Assembly: GCF_023634865.1 (NCBI RefSeq)
Contig: NZ_JAMLJN010000014.1
Coordinates: 1 to 33,634 of the forward strand
DNA length: 33,634 bases
From: Flavobacterium fragile
GTDB lineage: Bacteria; Bacteroidota; Bacteroidia; Flavobacteriales; Flavobacteriaceae
Reading direction: 5' to 3'
Of this stretch, positions 15,618-22,827 are shown piece after piece (position 1 is the stretch's first letter; each line of letters begins with the position of its first letter). The notes beneath the pieces were generated by a model, which saw nothing but the letters and a program-made list of their open reading frames with translations, was not told the origin of the DNA and searched no databases. A program made the position numbers and the translations under genes.

Positions 15618-16739
15618 TTACACAGTTTTCAAAGCCTCAACTAACAAATCAATATCTTCTTTCGTATTAAAATGACTGAATGAGATGCGTAAACTTGGTT
15701 TTTTTGTCTCCTCTGCTGATAAAAACTCGGCTAAAACGTGTGATGGTTTGATACTTCCACTTTGACAAGCACTTCCTCGTGAAACTGCAATTCCTTTCAT
15801 ATCTAATGCAAATAATAACATTGAAGTCTTTTCTTCCGATAAAGGCAATTGAACGTTTAAAAGGTTATAAAACGTGTTTTCTCCATTGATTTTCACTTCT
15901 GGAAACACTTTTTTTAATTCTGAAAAGCAATAGTTTTTTAAATCGGAAATATATTGTTCATCGTTTTCTAAATTCTCACAAGTCAATTCTAATGCTTTTG
16001 CCATTCCTACAACTTGATGTACGGCTTCGGTTCCAGCACGCATGCCTTTTTCTTGCTCGCCACCAAAAATTATGGGTTGTATCATGGAATTCTTTTTGAT
16101 ATAAGCAAAACCTACTCCTTTTGGACCATGAAATTTGTGCGCACTCGCCACTAAAAAATCAATTCCCAACTCTTGTATATCTAAATTCGTTTTTCCAATA
16201 GATTGCACCGTATCGCAATGGAAAAGTGCTTTCGCATACTTGCATAGCTCCGAAACGCGTTTAATGTCTAAAATCGTTCCTATTTCGTTATTTACGTGTA
16301 TTAATGATACTAATGTTGGAACTTCTGAAGGCAATTTAGCCGCCAAATCGTGGTAATCAATATTTCCTGTTGGCAAAATGGTAATATATTCGACTTGAAT
16401 TCCGAATTCCTTTGCTAGATGTTCGACTGTATGCAACGTAGCGTGATGTTCGACTTTAGTCGTGATAATACGTTTTATTCCCAAATCTTTCACAGCGCTG
16501 GTTAAAATCCAGTTCGTAGCTTCAGTGGCACTTGAAGTGAAAATAATTTCAGATGCTTGTGCATTTAGTAATTTCGCAATGGATTTACGTGATGATTCTA
16601 ACAATGTCTTGGCGCTTCTCCCAAAACTATGCGTAGAAGATGGGTTTCCGAAATCATTTTGAAGCACGTTCATCATCGCAGTAATTACTTCTGGATGAAT
16701 TGGCGTGGTTGCTGCGTTATCTAAATACACTTTTTTCAT
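15618..16739 (-). CDS. Cysteine desulfurase (NifS/IscS-like aminotransferase class V)
   Basis: A PLP enzyme that takes sulfur from cysteine for iron-sulfur clusters, thiolated tRNA or other uses. From the ATG at 16739 it has 373 residues and begins KKVYLDNAATTPIHPEV. His99 in EHHAT stacks on the cofactor, Lys202 in SAHKFHGPKG is the Schiff-base lysine, and Cys325 in SRGSACQSG carries the persulfide. Its catalytic-loop length and overall size fit the NifS/IscS group rather than SufS. No iscU, iscA or fdx gene is adjacent, so the sulfur acceptor is not indicated. An upstream ATG at 16754 would overlap the -7 box at 16744-16751. Confidence 0.92.
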   Translation of the reverse strand: MKKVYLDNAATTPIHPEVITAMMNVLQNDFGNPSSTHSFGRSAKTLLESSRKSIAKLLNAQASEIIFTSSATEATNWILTSAVKDLGIKRIITTKVEHHATLHTVEHLAKEFGIQVEYITILPTGNIDYHDLAAKLPSEVPTLVSLIHVNNEIGTILDIKRVSELCKYAKALFHCDTVQSIGKTNLDIQELGIDFLVASAHKFHGPKGVGFAYIKKNSMIQPIIFGGEQEKGMRAGTEAVHQVVGMAKALELTCENLENDEQYISDLKNYCFSELKKVFPEVKINGENTFYNLLNVQLPLSEEKTSMLLFALDMKGIAVSRGSACQSGSIKPSHVLAEFLSAEETKKPSLRISFSHFNTKEDIDLLVEALKTV

Positions 16740-16743
16740 ACGA

Positions 16744-16751
16744 CAAAGATA
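16744..16751 (-). promoter_or_regulatory. -7 box just ahead of the cysteine desulfurase start
   Basis: On the minus strand TATCTTTG matches TAnnTTTG and ends only four bases before the ATG at 16739, so the message would have a leader of a few bases at most. A matching -33 element at the usual distance is not evident. Confidence 0.5.
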
Positions 16752-16832
16752 CAAATCATTTTATTTTGGAAATCTTAAAATCAATTCGGATGGAAATTAA
16801 CAAACTTTAGCAAATTAATAAATTAAAACCTT

Positions 16833-16840
16833 TATTTTTG
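16833..16840 (+). promoter_or_regulatory. -7 box for the lipoprotein gene at 16862
   Basis: TATTTTTG matches TAnnTTTG and lies 21 bases ahead of the start codon. The -33 element is weak (TTTA about 23 bases upstream). Confidence 0.4.
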
Positions 16841-16861
16841 TTGCATAAATTCAATGAATAA

Positions 16862-17368
16862 ATGAAAAAACTTTTAGTTTTAGTAGCCTCAGTATTTATG
16901 CTACAAGCGTGTGATGATGGCGATATTACGCTAGAATCTTTCAATTTTAATCCTGATAATGTTGATAATTGTACAAATAACAATCTTGTATTTAACATTA
17001 ATAGAAATGAAATATTGATACTGAATCTAGAACCGTCTAGCTTTATCAACGAACCTACTCCAGTTGGAAGTCCGAGAGTCGTTAATGTAAATTCGAACAA
17101 TCAAATTATTTACAGAATCTACTCGAGTAATGTTAATTCTTCTTCCATTTGCTCTACCATTCCACCTGCTAATCCAGTTGTTCAAAACGAATGGAATGCT
17201 ACCGGTGGTACTATAGAAATTATTACCAATGCAGTTTACGCAACAAACGGAACAACAATAACTGGTTACACGCACAATATTAAATTCAAAAATGTAAACT
17301 TTTCAGGTTCGGCTAACTCGTTTAGTTTTACGGAATATAATTTTGGAAATTACCTTACCGACTTATAA
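16862..17368 (+). CDS. Predicted lipoprotein of unknown function
   Basis: The 168 residues begin with a clear lipoprotein signal: KKLLVLVASVFMLQAC with Cys17, followed by Asp-Asp-Gly-Asp. In Bacteroidota, acidic residues right after the Cys can act as a surface-export signal, so a location on the outer leaflet of the outer membrane is possible. The rest is rich in Asn, Ser and Thr and probably beta-structured. Two further Cys residues (about 37 and 97) could form a disulfide. I recognise no domain. It stands alone, with its own -7 box and terminator. Confidence 0.85.
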   Translation: MKKLLVLVASVFMLQACDDGDITLESFNFNPDNVDNCTNNNLVFNINRNEILILNLEPSSFINEPTPVGSPRVVNVNSNNQIIYRIYSSNVNSSSICSTIPPANPVVQNEWNATGGTIEIITNAVYATNGTTITGYTHNIKFKNVNFSGSANSFSFTEYNFGNYLTDL

Positions 17369-17390
17369 TTTTTAAATTTTAAAAAAGTTA

Positions 17391-17422
17391 AGGACTATTC
17401 AATTTTGAGTAGTCCTTTTTTT
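17391..17422 (+). terminator. Terminator after the lipoprotein gene
   Basis: AGGACTATTC and GAGTAGTCCT form a 10-bp stem with one G-T pair around an AATTTT loop, followed by a run of T residues. It lies between two converging genes. Confidence 0.9.
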
Positions 17423-17453
17423 ATTCCTAGAAGTGAAATTTTTGACTAAAATC

Positions 17454-18014
17454 TTACTTCACATTTTGCTTGATATAAACTTCAGTGGCACCCAAACCAT
17501 ATTTTTGATAGTTGGCATCTTGGAACGAAATGTGGTCATAACGGCCCAACAAAAAATCCAATTCAGCTTTCAAAACACCTTCGCCTACACCATGAATAAA
17601 CACCACTTTTGGCATTCGATTTTTGATAGCAAAATCAAGTTGTCTTTTCGCGGTTTCCATTTGCAAAGTCAGAATATCATAATTACTCATACCTCGTTTT
17701 GAAGGCACTAATTTTTCGATGTGCAAATCCACTTCTAAGACAAATTCGTCCTTACGAGAGCGCTTTTCTTTGACAAAACTACGCTTTTTCGGGTCTTCTT
17801 TATCCTTCAAAACGGAACCTAAACTTTGTGTTGAAAAAAAACCACTTAAATCGTTGGAATTGTTTATTTTAACTAATTCGTTGACAAAAAATGTCATCAC
17901 AAAATTATCAGTAGTTTCCACTGAAATCTCCTCATTTTTAACCTTAATTACTACCCCTGAGATGTCGTCGTCTAAAACGGCAACCTTATCGCCTATTTCA
18001 AATTTCTGTGTCAT
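17454..18014 (-). CDS. DUF2027 / Smr domain protein
   Basis: A soluble protein with two parts. The N-terminal half (QKFEIGDKVAVLDDDISGVV onward) is the beta-rich DUF2027-type domain. The C-terminal half (about residues 95-185) is a Smr domain with DLHIEKL and the glycine motif HGVGEGVLK. Smr domains are found at the end of MutS2 and in stand-alone nucleases that act on DNA branches or RNA of stalled ribosomes; which applies here is not known. From the ATG at 18014 it has 186 residues. An alternative ATG at 18035 adds seven residues. The start overlaps the end of the small membrane protein gene by 17 bases, so the two are translated as a coupled pair. Confidence 0.88.
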   Translation of the reverse strand: MTQKFEIGDKVAVLDDDISGVVIKVKNEEISVETTDNFVMTFFVNELVKINNSNDLSGFFSTQSLGSVLKDKEDPKKRSFVKEKRSRKDEFVLEVDLHIEKLVPSKRGMSNYDILTLQMETAKRQLDFAIKNRMPKVVFIHGVGEGVLKAELDFLLGRYDHISFQDANYQKYGLGATEVYIKQNVK

Positions 18015-18195
18015 TTTTATCTTCGTTTTCCCCATCGTTTTTAGATGGAATTTTCTTCATTAACCTAAATAATCCATACATAAAAATAGCCATTGCTCCT
18101 ATCATAACTAATCGATTTGGAGCTGGTTTTGATTGTTCCATCAAGGCGTAAATTCCAACTGCTGCAAACATTAAAATGTATAAAAATTGTTTCAT
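17998..18195 (-). CDS. Small membrane protein of unknown function (65 aa)
   Basis: Two hydrophobic segments are predicted, about residues 3-19 (FLYILMFAAVGIYALM) and 29-46 (LVMIGAMAIFMYGLFRLM), separated by a short loop with SKPAPNR. The tail after them is very polar (SKNDGENEDKND) and probably lies in the cytoplasm. I do not recognise a named family. The coding frame is supported by its overlap with the start of the Smr gene and by a -7 box (TACTTTTG on the minus strand, 18221-18228) 25 bases upstream of the ATG. Confidence 0.78.
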   Translation of the reverse strand: MKQFLYILMFAAVGIYALMEQSKPAPNRLVMIGAMAIFMYGLFRLMKKIPSKNDGENEDKNDTEI

Positions 18196-18220
18196 CTTTT
18201 TTGCTTTAAAATAAAGTTTT

Positions 18221-18228
18221 CAAAAGTA
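18221..18228 (-). promoter_or_regulatory. -7 box for the small membrane protein-Smr pair
   Basis: On the minus strand TACTTTTG matches TAnnTTTG, 25 bases upstream of the ATG at 18195. No convincing -33 element is seen. Confidence 0.45.
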
Positions 18229-18246
18229 GTGTTTTTAAAATTAGTA

Positions 18247-18276
18247 TTTGTTTTTGAACTTTTTTTTGTAATCTTG
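18247..18276 (+). promoter_or_regulatory. Possible promoter for the DUF2752 gene
   Basis: TTTG (18247-18250), 18 bases, then TAATCTTG (18269-18276). The -7 box departs from TAnnTTTG at one position. It starts a transcript about 25 bases ahead of the ATG. Confidence 0.4.
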
Positions 18277-18305
18277 TACTCCAAATTTTAACCTCAAAAA
18301 GCATC

Positions 18306-18596
18306 ATGAAAGAACATATGTTGCCTTGCATGAACAAACAACTTTTCGGAATTGAATGTCCGGGTTGTGGAACACAAAGAGCAATTGCTTTTTTATTAGA
18401 TGGTGAATTTTGGCAAGCTTTTAAAATGTTTCCTGCTATTTACTCATTAGGTTTGCTTTTTATTTTTTTAGGATTACATTTTATAGATAAAAAAAGAAAC
18501 TATTATAAATTACTAATAGCAAGCGCAATTTTGAATGGAGTTGTAATGCTTGTCGCCTATTTTTTTAAATTATATTTTAACACAATAACCAATTAA
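18306..18596 (+). CDS. DUF2752 family membrane protein
   Basis: A 96-residue protein of the DUF2752 family. The signature ECPGCGTQRA places Cys18 and Cys21 in a CxxCGxxRA motif near the N-terminus, and two membrane segments follow (about 43-59 and 68-88). The Cys pair could bind a metal or form a disulfide, but no function is established. The CCC-motif-type membrane protein gene follows 12 bases later, so the two form an operon; I recall this pairing in other flavobacteria. Confidence 0.88.
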   Translation: MKEHMLPCMNKQLFGIECPGCGTQRAIAFLLDGEFWQAFKMFPAIYSLGLLFIFLGLHFIDKKRNYYKLLIASAILNGVVMLVAYFFKLYFNTITN

Positions 18597-18608
18597 ACTG
18601 AACTCTTT

Positions 18609-18935
18609 ATGGAAAATCAAAAGTTACCTAATGCTACTATTGTCCTTGTTTTAGGAATTTTATCTGTACTCACTATCTGCTGTTATGGTATTTTTAGTAT
18701 TATTTTTGGTGTTATTGGAATCATTTTAGCTAACCAGGATAGTAAATTATACCATCAAAATCCTACTCAGTACTCTAATTATAATAACACTAAAGTGGGT
18801 AAAGTATTAAGTATAGTTGGTCTTACCCTAGGTGCTATTTTCTTAATTATTATAATAGGTATGATAGCTTATCTTGGAGAAGACGGTTTACTACAAATGC
18901 AAGAAGAAATGTTACGTAGACAACGATTACAATAA
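18609..18935 (+). CDS. Small double-pass membrane protein (DUF4190-like / CCC motif type)
   Basis: The 108 residues contain two membrane hairpin segments: residues 10-40, with TICCYGIFSIIFGVIGIILA, and 65-88, with LSIVGLTLGAIFLIIII. The Cys-Cys pair in the first segment and the polar QDSKLYHQNP loop match small Bacteroidota proteins annotated as CCC motif membrane proteins or DUF4190-like. The C-terminal tail is charged (EEMLRRQRLQ). The function is unknown. It forms an operon with the preceding DUF2752 gene and ends at a strong terminator. Confidence 0.85.
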   Translation: MENQKLPNATIVLVLGILSVLTICCYGIFSIIFGVIGIILANQDSKLYHQNPTQYSNYNNTKVGKVLSIVGLTLGAIFLIIIIGMIAYLGEDGLLQMQEEMLRRQRLQ

Positions 18936-18956
18936 CTACACTAAATTTAATCAAAG

Positions 18957-18989
18957 AACGCTAGCACTCAATGTTAGCGTTTTTTTTTT
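18957..18989 (+). terminator. Terminator after the DUF2752 operon
   Basis: AACGCTAGCA and TGTTAGCGTT form a 10-bp stem (one G-T pair) around CTCAA, followed by nine T residues. Confidence 0.92.
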
Positions 18990-19036
18990 GCAATAACAAC
19001 TCATTAACAAATCGTTTACATTGCAATTTTAGAGTT

Positions 19037-19051
19037 TGGCACAGCAATTGG
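19037..19051 (+). promoter_or_regulatory. Sigma-54 (RpoN)-type promoter
   Basis: TTGGCAC, five bases, TTGG: the -24 element is perfect and the -12 element has TTG with G in place of the usual C. The GG to TG spacing fits the consensus TGGCAC-N5-TTGC. It would start transcription near 19063, giving a leader of about 108 bases with two small hairpins (CGTTTTAGAAACG at 19071-19083 and AAGTTGCCGAAACTT near 19095) ahead of the ATG at 19171. No sigma-A-type -7 box is evident here. Confidence 0.55.
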
Positions 19052-19170
19052 AAATACCTAATCAAGCAGCCGTTTTAGAAACGAGTTTTAAAATGAAGTT
19101 GCCGAAACTTTTAAATTGTTGTATTATGAAATCAAAGATTCACAAACTCGAAAAACTAAATCTGTACTTC

Positions 19171-19857
19171 ATGAGTAAAAAAATTACACTTTTAGTAGTA
19201 GCCAGCTTATTTCAGATAGGAAGCATGGCTTATGCATCAGAGAATCCTGTTTTTACAGACAACACAAACAAAAGAGGGTATTACATCGATTATAGAGATG
19301 CAGAACCTATTATCTTCAGAGAACGTGGAATTGAGTTTATGTTGTTTCCAAATGGAGAATTTGATTTTAATACCAGACCCTCTGAAACTAGATATGAAAT
19401 TAACAGGACTAATGGTGCTCCTAGAAGTCGAGGCTATTATGGCCCATCTGAAAGAGGAATACGCGTTGAGCATGATAACTTTGGTAGAGTAAGACGCGTA
19501 GGAAATGTGTATATTAACTACGATGCTTTTGGAAGAGTAAAACGCATTGGAACCATTTACATGAGCTACAATAGTTTTGCAGTAACTAGAGTTGGAAATA
19601 TGCGAATTGTATACGACAGAAGAGGGAGAATTATAGAGGTGTATGGTTTTATTAACTATGCTAATAACGGATACGTTTATACTCCAAGCGGAACTCATTA
19701 TTCTGGCGGAAACAGTGGTGGTTATGGATACGATGACGATTACGGAAGCGATGAAGACTATTACTATTACAGAAAAGATGGCTCTAAAGCAAAAATGACA
19801 GCTGATGACGTAAAAGAAATCAAAAGAGAAACTTTAGAAACGAAGAAAGATAAATAA
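19171..19857 (+). CDS. Secreted protein with YD-like repeats, function unknown
   Basis: From the ATG at 19171 it has 228 residues, with a signal peptide (SKKITLLVVASLFQIGSMAYA). The middle has four degenerate repeats of about 18 residues with the pattern FGRVRRVGNVYINYD, resembling the YD repeats of Rhs proteins but far fewer. A Gly/Tyr/Asp-rich stretch (GGYGYDDDYGSDEDYYYYR) and a charged Lys/Glu tail follow. Upstream in-frame starts (ATG 19126; TTG 19036, inside the sigma-54-type promoter) give an abnormally long region before the signal peptide and are less likely. I do not recognise a named family. A moderate hairpin at 19881-19929 ends the transcript. Confidence 0.78.
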   Translation: MSKKITLLVVASLFQIGSMAYASENPVFTDNTNKRGYYIDYRDAEPIIFRERGIEFMLFPNGEFDFNTRPSETRYEINRTNGAPRSRGYYGPSERGIRVEHDNFGRVRRVGNVYINYDAFGRVKRIGTIYMSYNSFAVTRVGNMRIVYDRRGRIIEVYGFINYANNGYVYTPSGTHYSGGNSGGYGYDDDYGSDEDYYYYRKDGSKAKMTADDVKEIKRETLETKKDK

Positions 19858-19880
19858 TAATTGGTTGGTTAGTTTGTTTT

Positions 19881-19929
19881 AAATCCTGTGGATTCTGGGA
19901 AGATGAAGCAGGATTTTTTGTTTTTAAAT
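19881..19929 (+). terminator. Probable terminator after the YD-like repeat gene
   Basis: AAATCCTG and CAGGATTT form an 8-bp stem around a 30-base loop, followed by T residues. The large loop makes this weaker than the other terminators here. Confidence 0.6.
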
Positions 19930-19987
19930 TTTAAAATCTTTATTTGGAATGCCAATTGAATAAATCAAAGGAATTAAAAAATCTTTA

Positions 19988-21460
19988 TTACTGCTTCAGA
20001 ATTCTCTTGAAAACAGAGTTCATCACAAAATTAATATCCGAAGACACCTTAAAATAGTAACTCAACCCTAAATAGAAAATAGTAACTAAAATCGATTTCA
20101 AGACAATATTTACAAAGGGATGAAAGCTGAAATCCCAATAATAAAATGCTCCAAAAGTAAGTATTGCCAGAACTAGCGATACAATTGTATTTTTAGTAAA
20201 TGGAAATAGCTTCATTTTAAGCACAACAAATAGTAATTTGGCTAAACTATACATTCCAACAGCAATTAATGTAGCTAAAGCCGCCCCATTAATCCCGTAC
20301 AAAGGAATAAAAATAAAATTCAACCCAACAACAACTAAAACTAACAAAACTCCCAGAAACAAGACCATTTTATAATATTTCGAATTAAAAATAATCGAAT
20401 TATTATTTCCTAAAATAACATCAAAATACTTAGACAAACCAATGGTAAAAACCACAAACAAACCTTTATCATAACCCTCATTTGGCAAGATTTCATATAC
20501 TTGCTTTATGTTTACTAAAATCCCAACATATATCAATCCTCCAATTAATTGAAGGGTTACTGAAGATTTTTTATAAAGCTCATTTAACTCGTCCCATTTG
20601 TTTTCGCTCATAAATTTGGCAGTAATCGGATAAGTTATTTGATGCATTGCTCTTTGAGGAACTGAAATTACCATCGCTAAATAAACTGCTAAAGAGTAAA
20701 ATGCAATATTTTCAATCTTCAAAAATTGATTAATCATGTATTTATCAATATCTAAAAGCATATTAGCTACACTTGCAGATAGTATAATGAAGATTGTAAA
20801 AACAAAAATTTCTTTAGTTTTTTTGGGTAATTTCTTATTTAACTGAATTCTTTTAGTTTTGTTAGCATAATAAATAATAACCAACAAACTAATTCCATAA
20901 ATCAATACAAGAGAGTGAACGAACTCAGGCAGTGTTATACATTTAAAATATACTGCAAAAAGAGAAATTGTAACTAAAATTCGAATAAAAACTTCTTTCA
21001 CAAATGAACCAAAAACAGATTTCATATGAGCTCGCAACCACGCATAAAAAATCTCAAAATAACCAATAAATAAAGCTATCAGAGGAATTTCCCACACAAA
21101 ATCGTAAACTATTGTATTTTTTGCAGATTCATACAAGGCAATAGTATCATAGAAAAAATAAAACAAACAAAAGAAAGGAATAATTACAATAAGCGGCAAA
21201 AAGAGCATATAAGTAAAATACCTACTCAAATCTTCCTCGGTTTTGTTGTTTTCATTAAAAAATTTAATCAACGTGTTTTGAATACCAAAAGATAAAATTG
21301 GGTATAAAATATTGGCCGCTGATAAAATATAATTGGTTAACCCTAAATATTCTTTGCCTAAAAAAACAGGATACATATACATCACATTAATCGCACCAAT
21401 TCCAAAACCAATGAAGGTTATGAAAGTGTTTTTAATCGATTGTTTGATGACAATTCCCAT
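19988..21460 (-). CDS. Oligosaccharide flippase family protein (Wzx-like, MOP superfamily)
   Basis: A 490-residue integral membrane protein with about 12-14 membrane segments spread along its length, including the N-terminal VIKQSIKNTFITFIGFGIGAINVMY and repeated FxxPLxGxxGAAxATL blocks (FIPLYGINGAALATLIAVGMYS near residue 385). These match the flippases that turn lipid-linked sugar repeat units across the inner membrane. It is the third gene of a leftward set after yfhO-like and glycosyltransferase genes, 15 bases behind the latter, which supports a role in making a surface polysaccharide. The exact sugar cargo is not readable. Confidence 0.9.
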   Translation of the reverse strand: MGIVIKQSIKNTFITFIGFGIGAINVMYMYPVFLGKEYLGLTNYILSAANILYPILSFGIQNTLIKFFNENNKTEEDLSRYFTYMLFLPLIVIIPFFCLFYFFYDTIALYESAKNTIVYDFVWEIPLIALFIGYFEIFYAWLRAHMKSVFGSFVKEVFIRILVTISLFAVYFKCITLPEFVHSLVLIYGISLLVIIYYANKTKRIQLNKKLPKKTKEIFVFTIFIILSASVANMLLDIDKYMINQFLKIENIAFYSLAVYLAMVISVPQRAMHQITYPITAKFMSENKWDELNELYKKSSVTLQLIGGLIYVGILVNIKQVYEILPNEGYDKGLFVVFTIGLSKYFDVILGNNNSIIFNSKYYKMVLFLGVLLVLVVVGLNFIFIPLYGINGAALATLIAVGMYSLAKLLFVVLKMKLFPFTKNTIVSLVLAILTFGAFYYWDFSFHPFVNIVLKSILVTIFYLGLSYYFKVSSDINFVMNSVFKRILKQ

Positions 21461-21469
21461 GTTTGAAAT

Positions 21470-21494
21470 ATGAATTTAGAATTTAGAATTCAGA
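21470..21494. repeat. TTTAGAATTCAG repeat at the glycosyltransferase 3' end
   Basis: It shares AGAATTTAGAATTCAGAA with the repeat at 7420. Here it supplies the last codons and the stop of the leftward glycosyltransferase gene. Confidence 0.55.
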
Positions 21495-22771
21495 AGTTTA
21501 GCTAACTTTTCAGTCAATGATTTTCTGCTGTATTGTTGTAAACCTACAGGATGTACTTTTAAATTGTTTTGTTGATATTGCTGGAAACACTTCAGAATTT
21601 GTTCTTTTAAAGCTTCTAATTCATTATATTTAAAAAAAGTACCAGTATTGGTTTCTTTAATGATTTGTGCAAAATCTGCGTTTTCAGGTCCGATGGCAAT
21701 AATGGGTCGCTCCGAAACCATATATTCAAATAATTTTCCTGGAATAATACATTGGGTTTCTTCTGAATCGATTTCGATAAGTAACAATACTTGCGAACTT
21801 CTTTGTTCAATTATCGCTTCATCATGTGGTAAATAACCCAAATGATTCACATATTTGTCTAACTTGAATTCATTTATAGCTTGAATTACCTCAGAACTCA
21901 CCGCTCCTATCAATTTTAATTGGAACTGCTTTTTGAATTCGGGATTTTCTTTGGTTAATTCTTTCAAGGCTTTCCATAAAATTCTGGGATTTCGAGCTGA
22001 TAAAAACGACCCAATGTGCGCCAAAGTAAATTTTTCATCCAATGGTTTTTTGATGACTTTTTCCACATCATAACCATTCGTAATGACTTCGATTGGTTTT
22101 GAAGTAATGGCTTCAAATTCAGTTTTTGTGGTAGGTGAAGTAACTAAAAGTTGGTCACAAGTATTCATGACTTCCTTTTCTAAATCTTTATGCTTTTTAG
22201 CTGCCCACGAACTCAATTTTAATTGTTTGTGATAACCAATTGTTGTCCAAGGATCGCGAAAATCGGCCAACCAAGTAATATTTAGCTCTTTTTTCAATTG
22301 TAAACCAATCAAATGCAAACTATGTGGCGGACCAGTTGTTATTATCGTATCAATTTGATGTTCTTGAAGATATTGTTTCAAAAACTTAACCGAAGGTTTT
22401 ACCCAAAATACTCTTGCATCGGGAATAAAGACATTACCTCGAACCCAAAGCATTGCTTTTTCTACAAACGATTGTTTTTTTTGATTCGGAATGATTCCAG
22501 AACTGATTTTTTTCGTCTTATTTTTTGAAAAAATTGAAGCCAATCCATAAGGTTCAAAAATCGGTTTTTTTATGATAACGGCTTTATCCGAAACTTCACT
22601 CAATAATTTCTCGTCTAGCAAGGGATACGTTGGATTTTCTGGAATATAAACATGGGGTTCGATTTTAAAATCGGGTAAATATTTGACGAATTTTAACCAA
22701 CGCTGAACACCTGGACCTCCAGCTGGTGGCCAGTAATATGATATGATGAGTATTTTTTTCGTTGGTTTCAA
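21476..22771 (-). CDS. Glycosyltransferase (GT-B fold, group 1)
   Basis: A cytosolic or membrane-associated sugar transferase. It opens with KPTKKILIISYYWPPAGGPGVQRW, where the glycine-rich loop lies at the N-terminal acceptor site, and has a C-terminal donor site with FTLAHIGSF, LGYLPHDEAI and PGKLFEYMVSERPIIAIG, ending in the Glu-rich helix of GT4-like enzymes. There is no ATG at the start: the candidates are TTG at 22783, 22777 and 22771. I prefer 22771, giving 431 residues and the usual KPxKKIL opening. The last codons (Leu-Leu-Asn-Ser-Lys-Phe) and the stop are written by a TTTAGAATTCAGAA intergenic repeat, so the tail has probably been altered. Confidence 0.88.
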   Translation of the reverse strand: MKPTKKILIISYYWPPAGGPGVQRWLKFVKYLPDFKIEPHVYIPENPTYPLLDEKLLSEVSDKAVIIKKPIFEPYGLASIFSKNKTKKISSGIIPNQKKQSFVEKAMLWVRGNVFIPDARVFWVKPSVKFLKQYLQEHQIDTIITTGPPHSLHLIGLQLKKELNITWLADFRDPWTTIGYHKQLKLSSWAAKKHKDLEKEVMNTCDQLLVTSPTTKTEFEAITSKPIEVITNGYDVEKVIKKPLDEKFTLAHIGSFLSARNPRILWKALKELTKENPEFKKQFQLKLIGAVSSEVIQAINEFKLDKYVNHLGYLPHDEAIIEQRSSQVLLLIEIDSEETQCIIPGKLFEYMVSERPIIAIGPENADFAQIIKETNTGTFFKYNELEALKEQILKCFQQYQQNNLKVHPVGLQQYSRKSLTEKLAKLLNSKF

Positions 22772-22827
22772 TGTCAAGTTCAATTACATATTCAAACTCA
22801 AAAATCTAAAATCGTTAATCATCAATC

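Noticed and set aside
19036..19170. N-terminal extension of the YD-like repeat protein from TTG at 19036
   Set aside because: It would place 45 residues ahead of a normal signal peptide, and the TTG lies inside the sigma-54-type promoter.
19237..19698. 153-codon Ser/Ile/Asn-rich open frame opposite the YD-like repeat gene
   Set aside because: It arises from the repeated codons of the plus-strand gene and has no start context or recognisable features.
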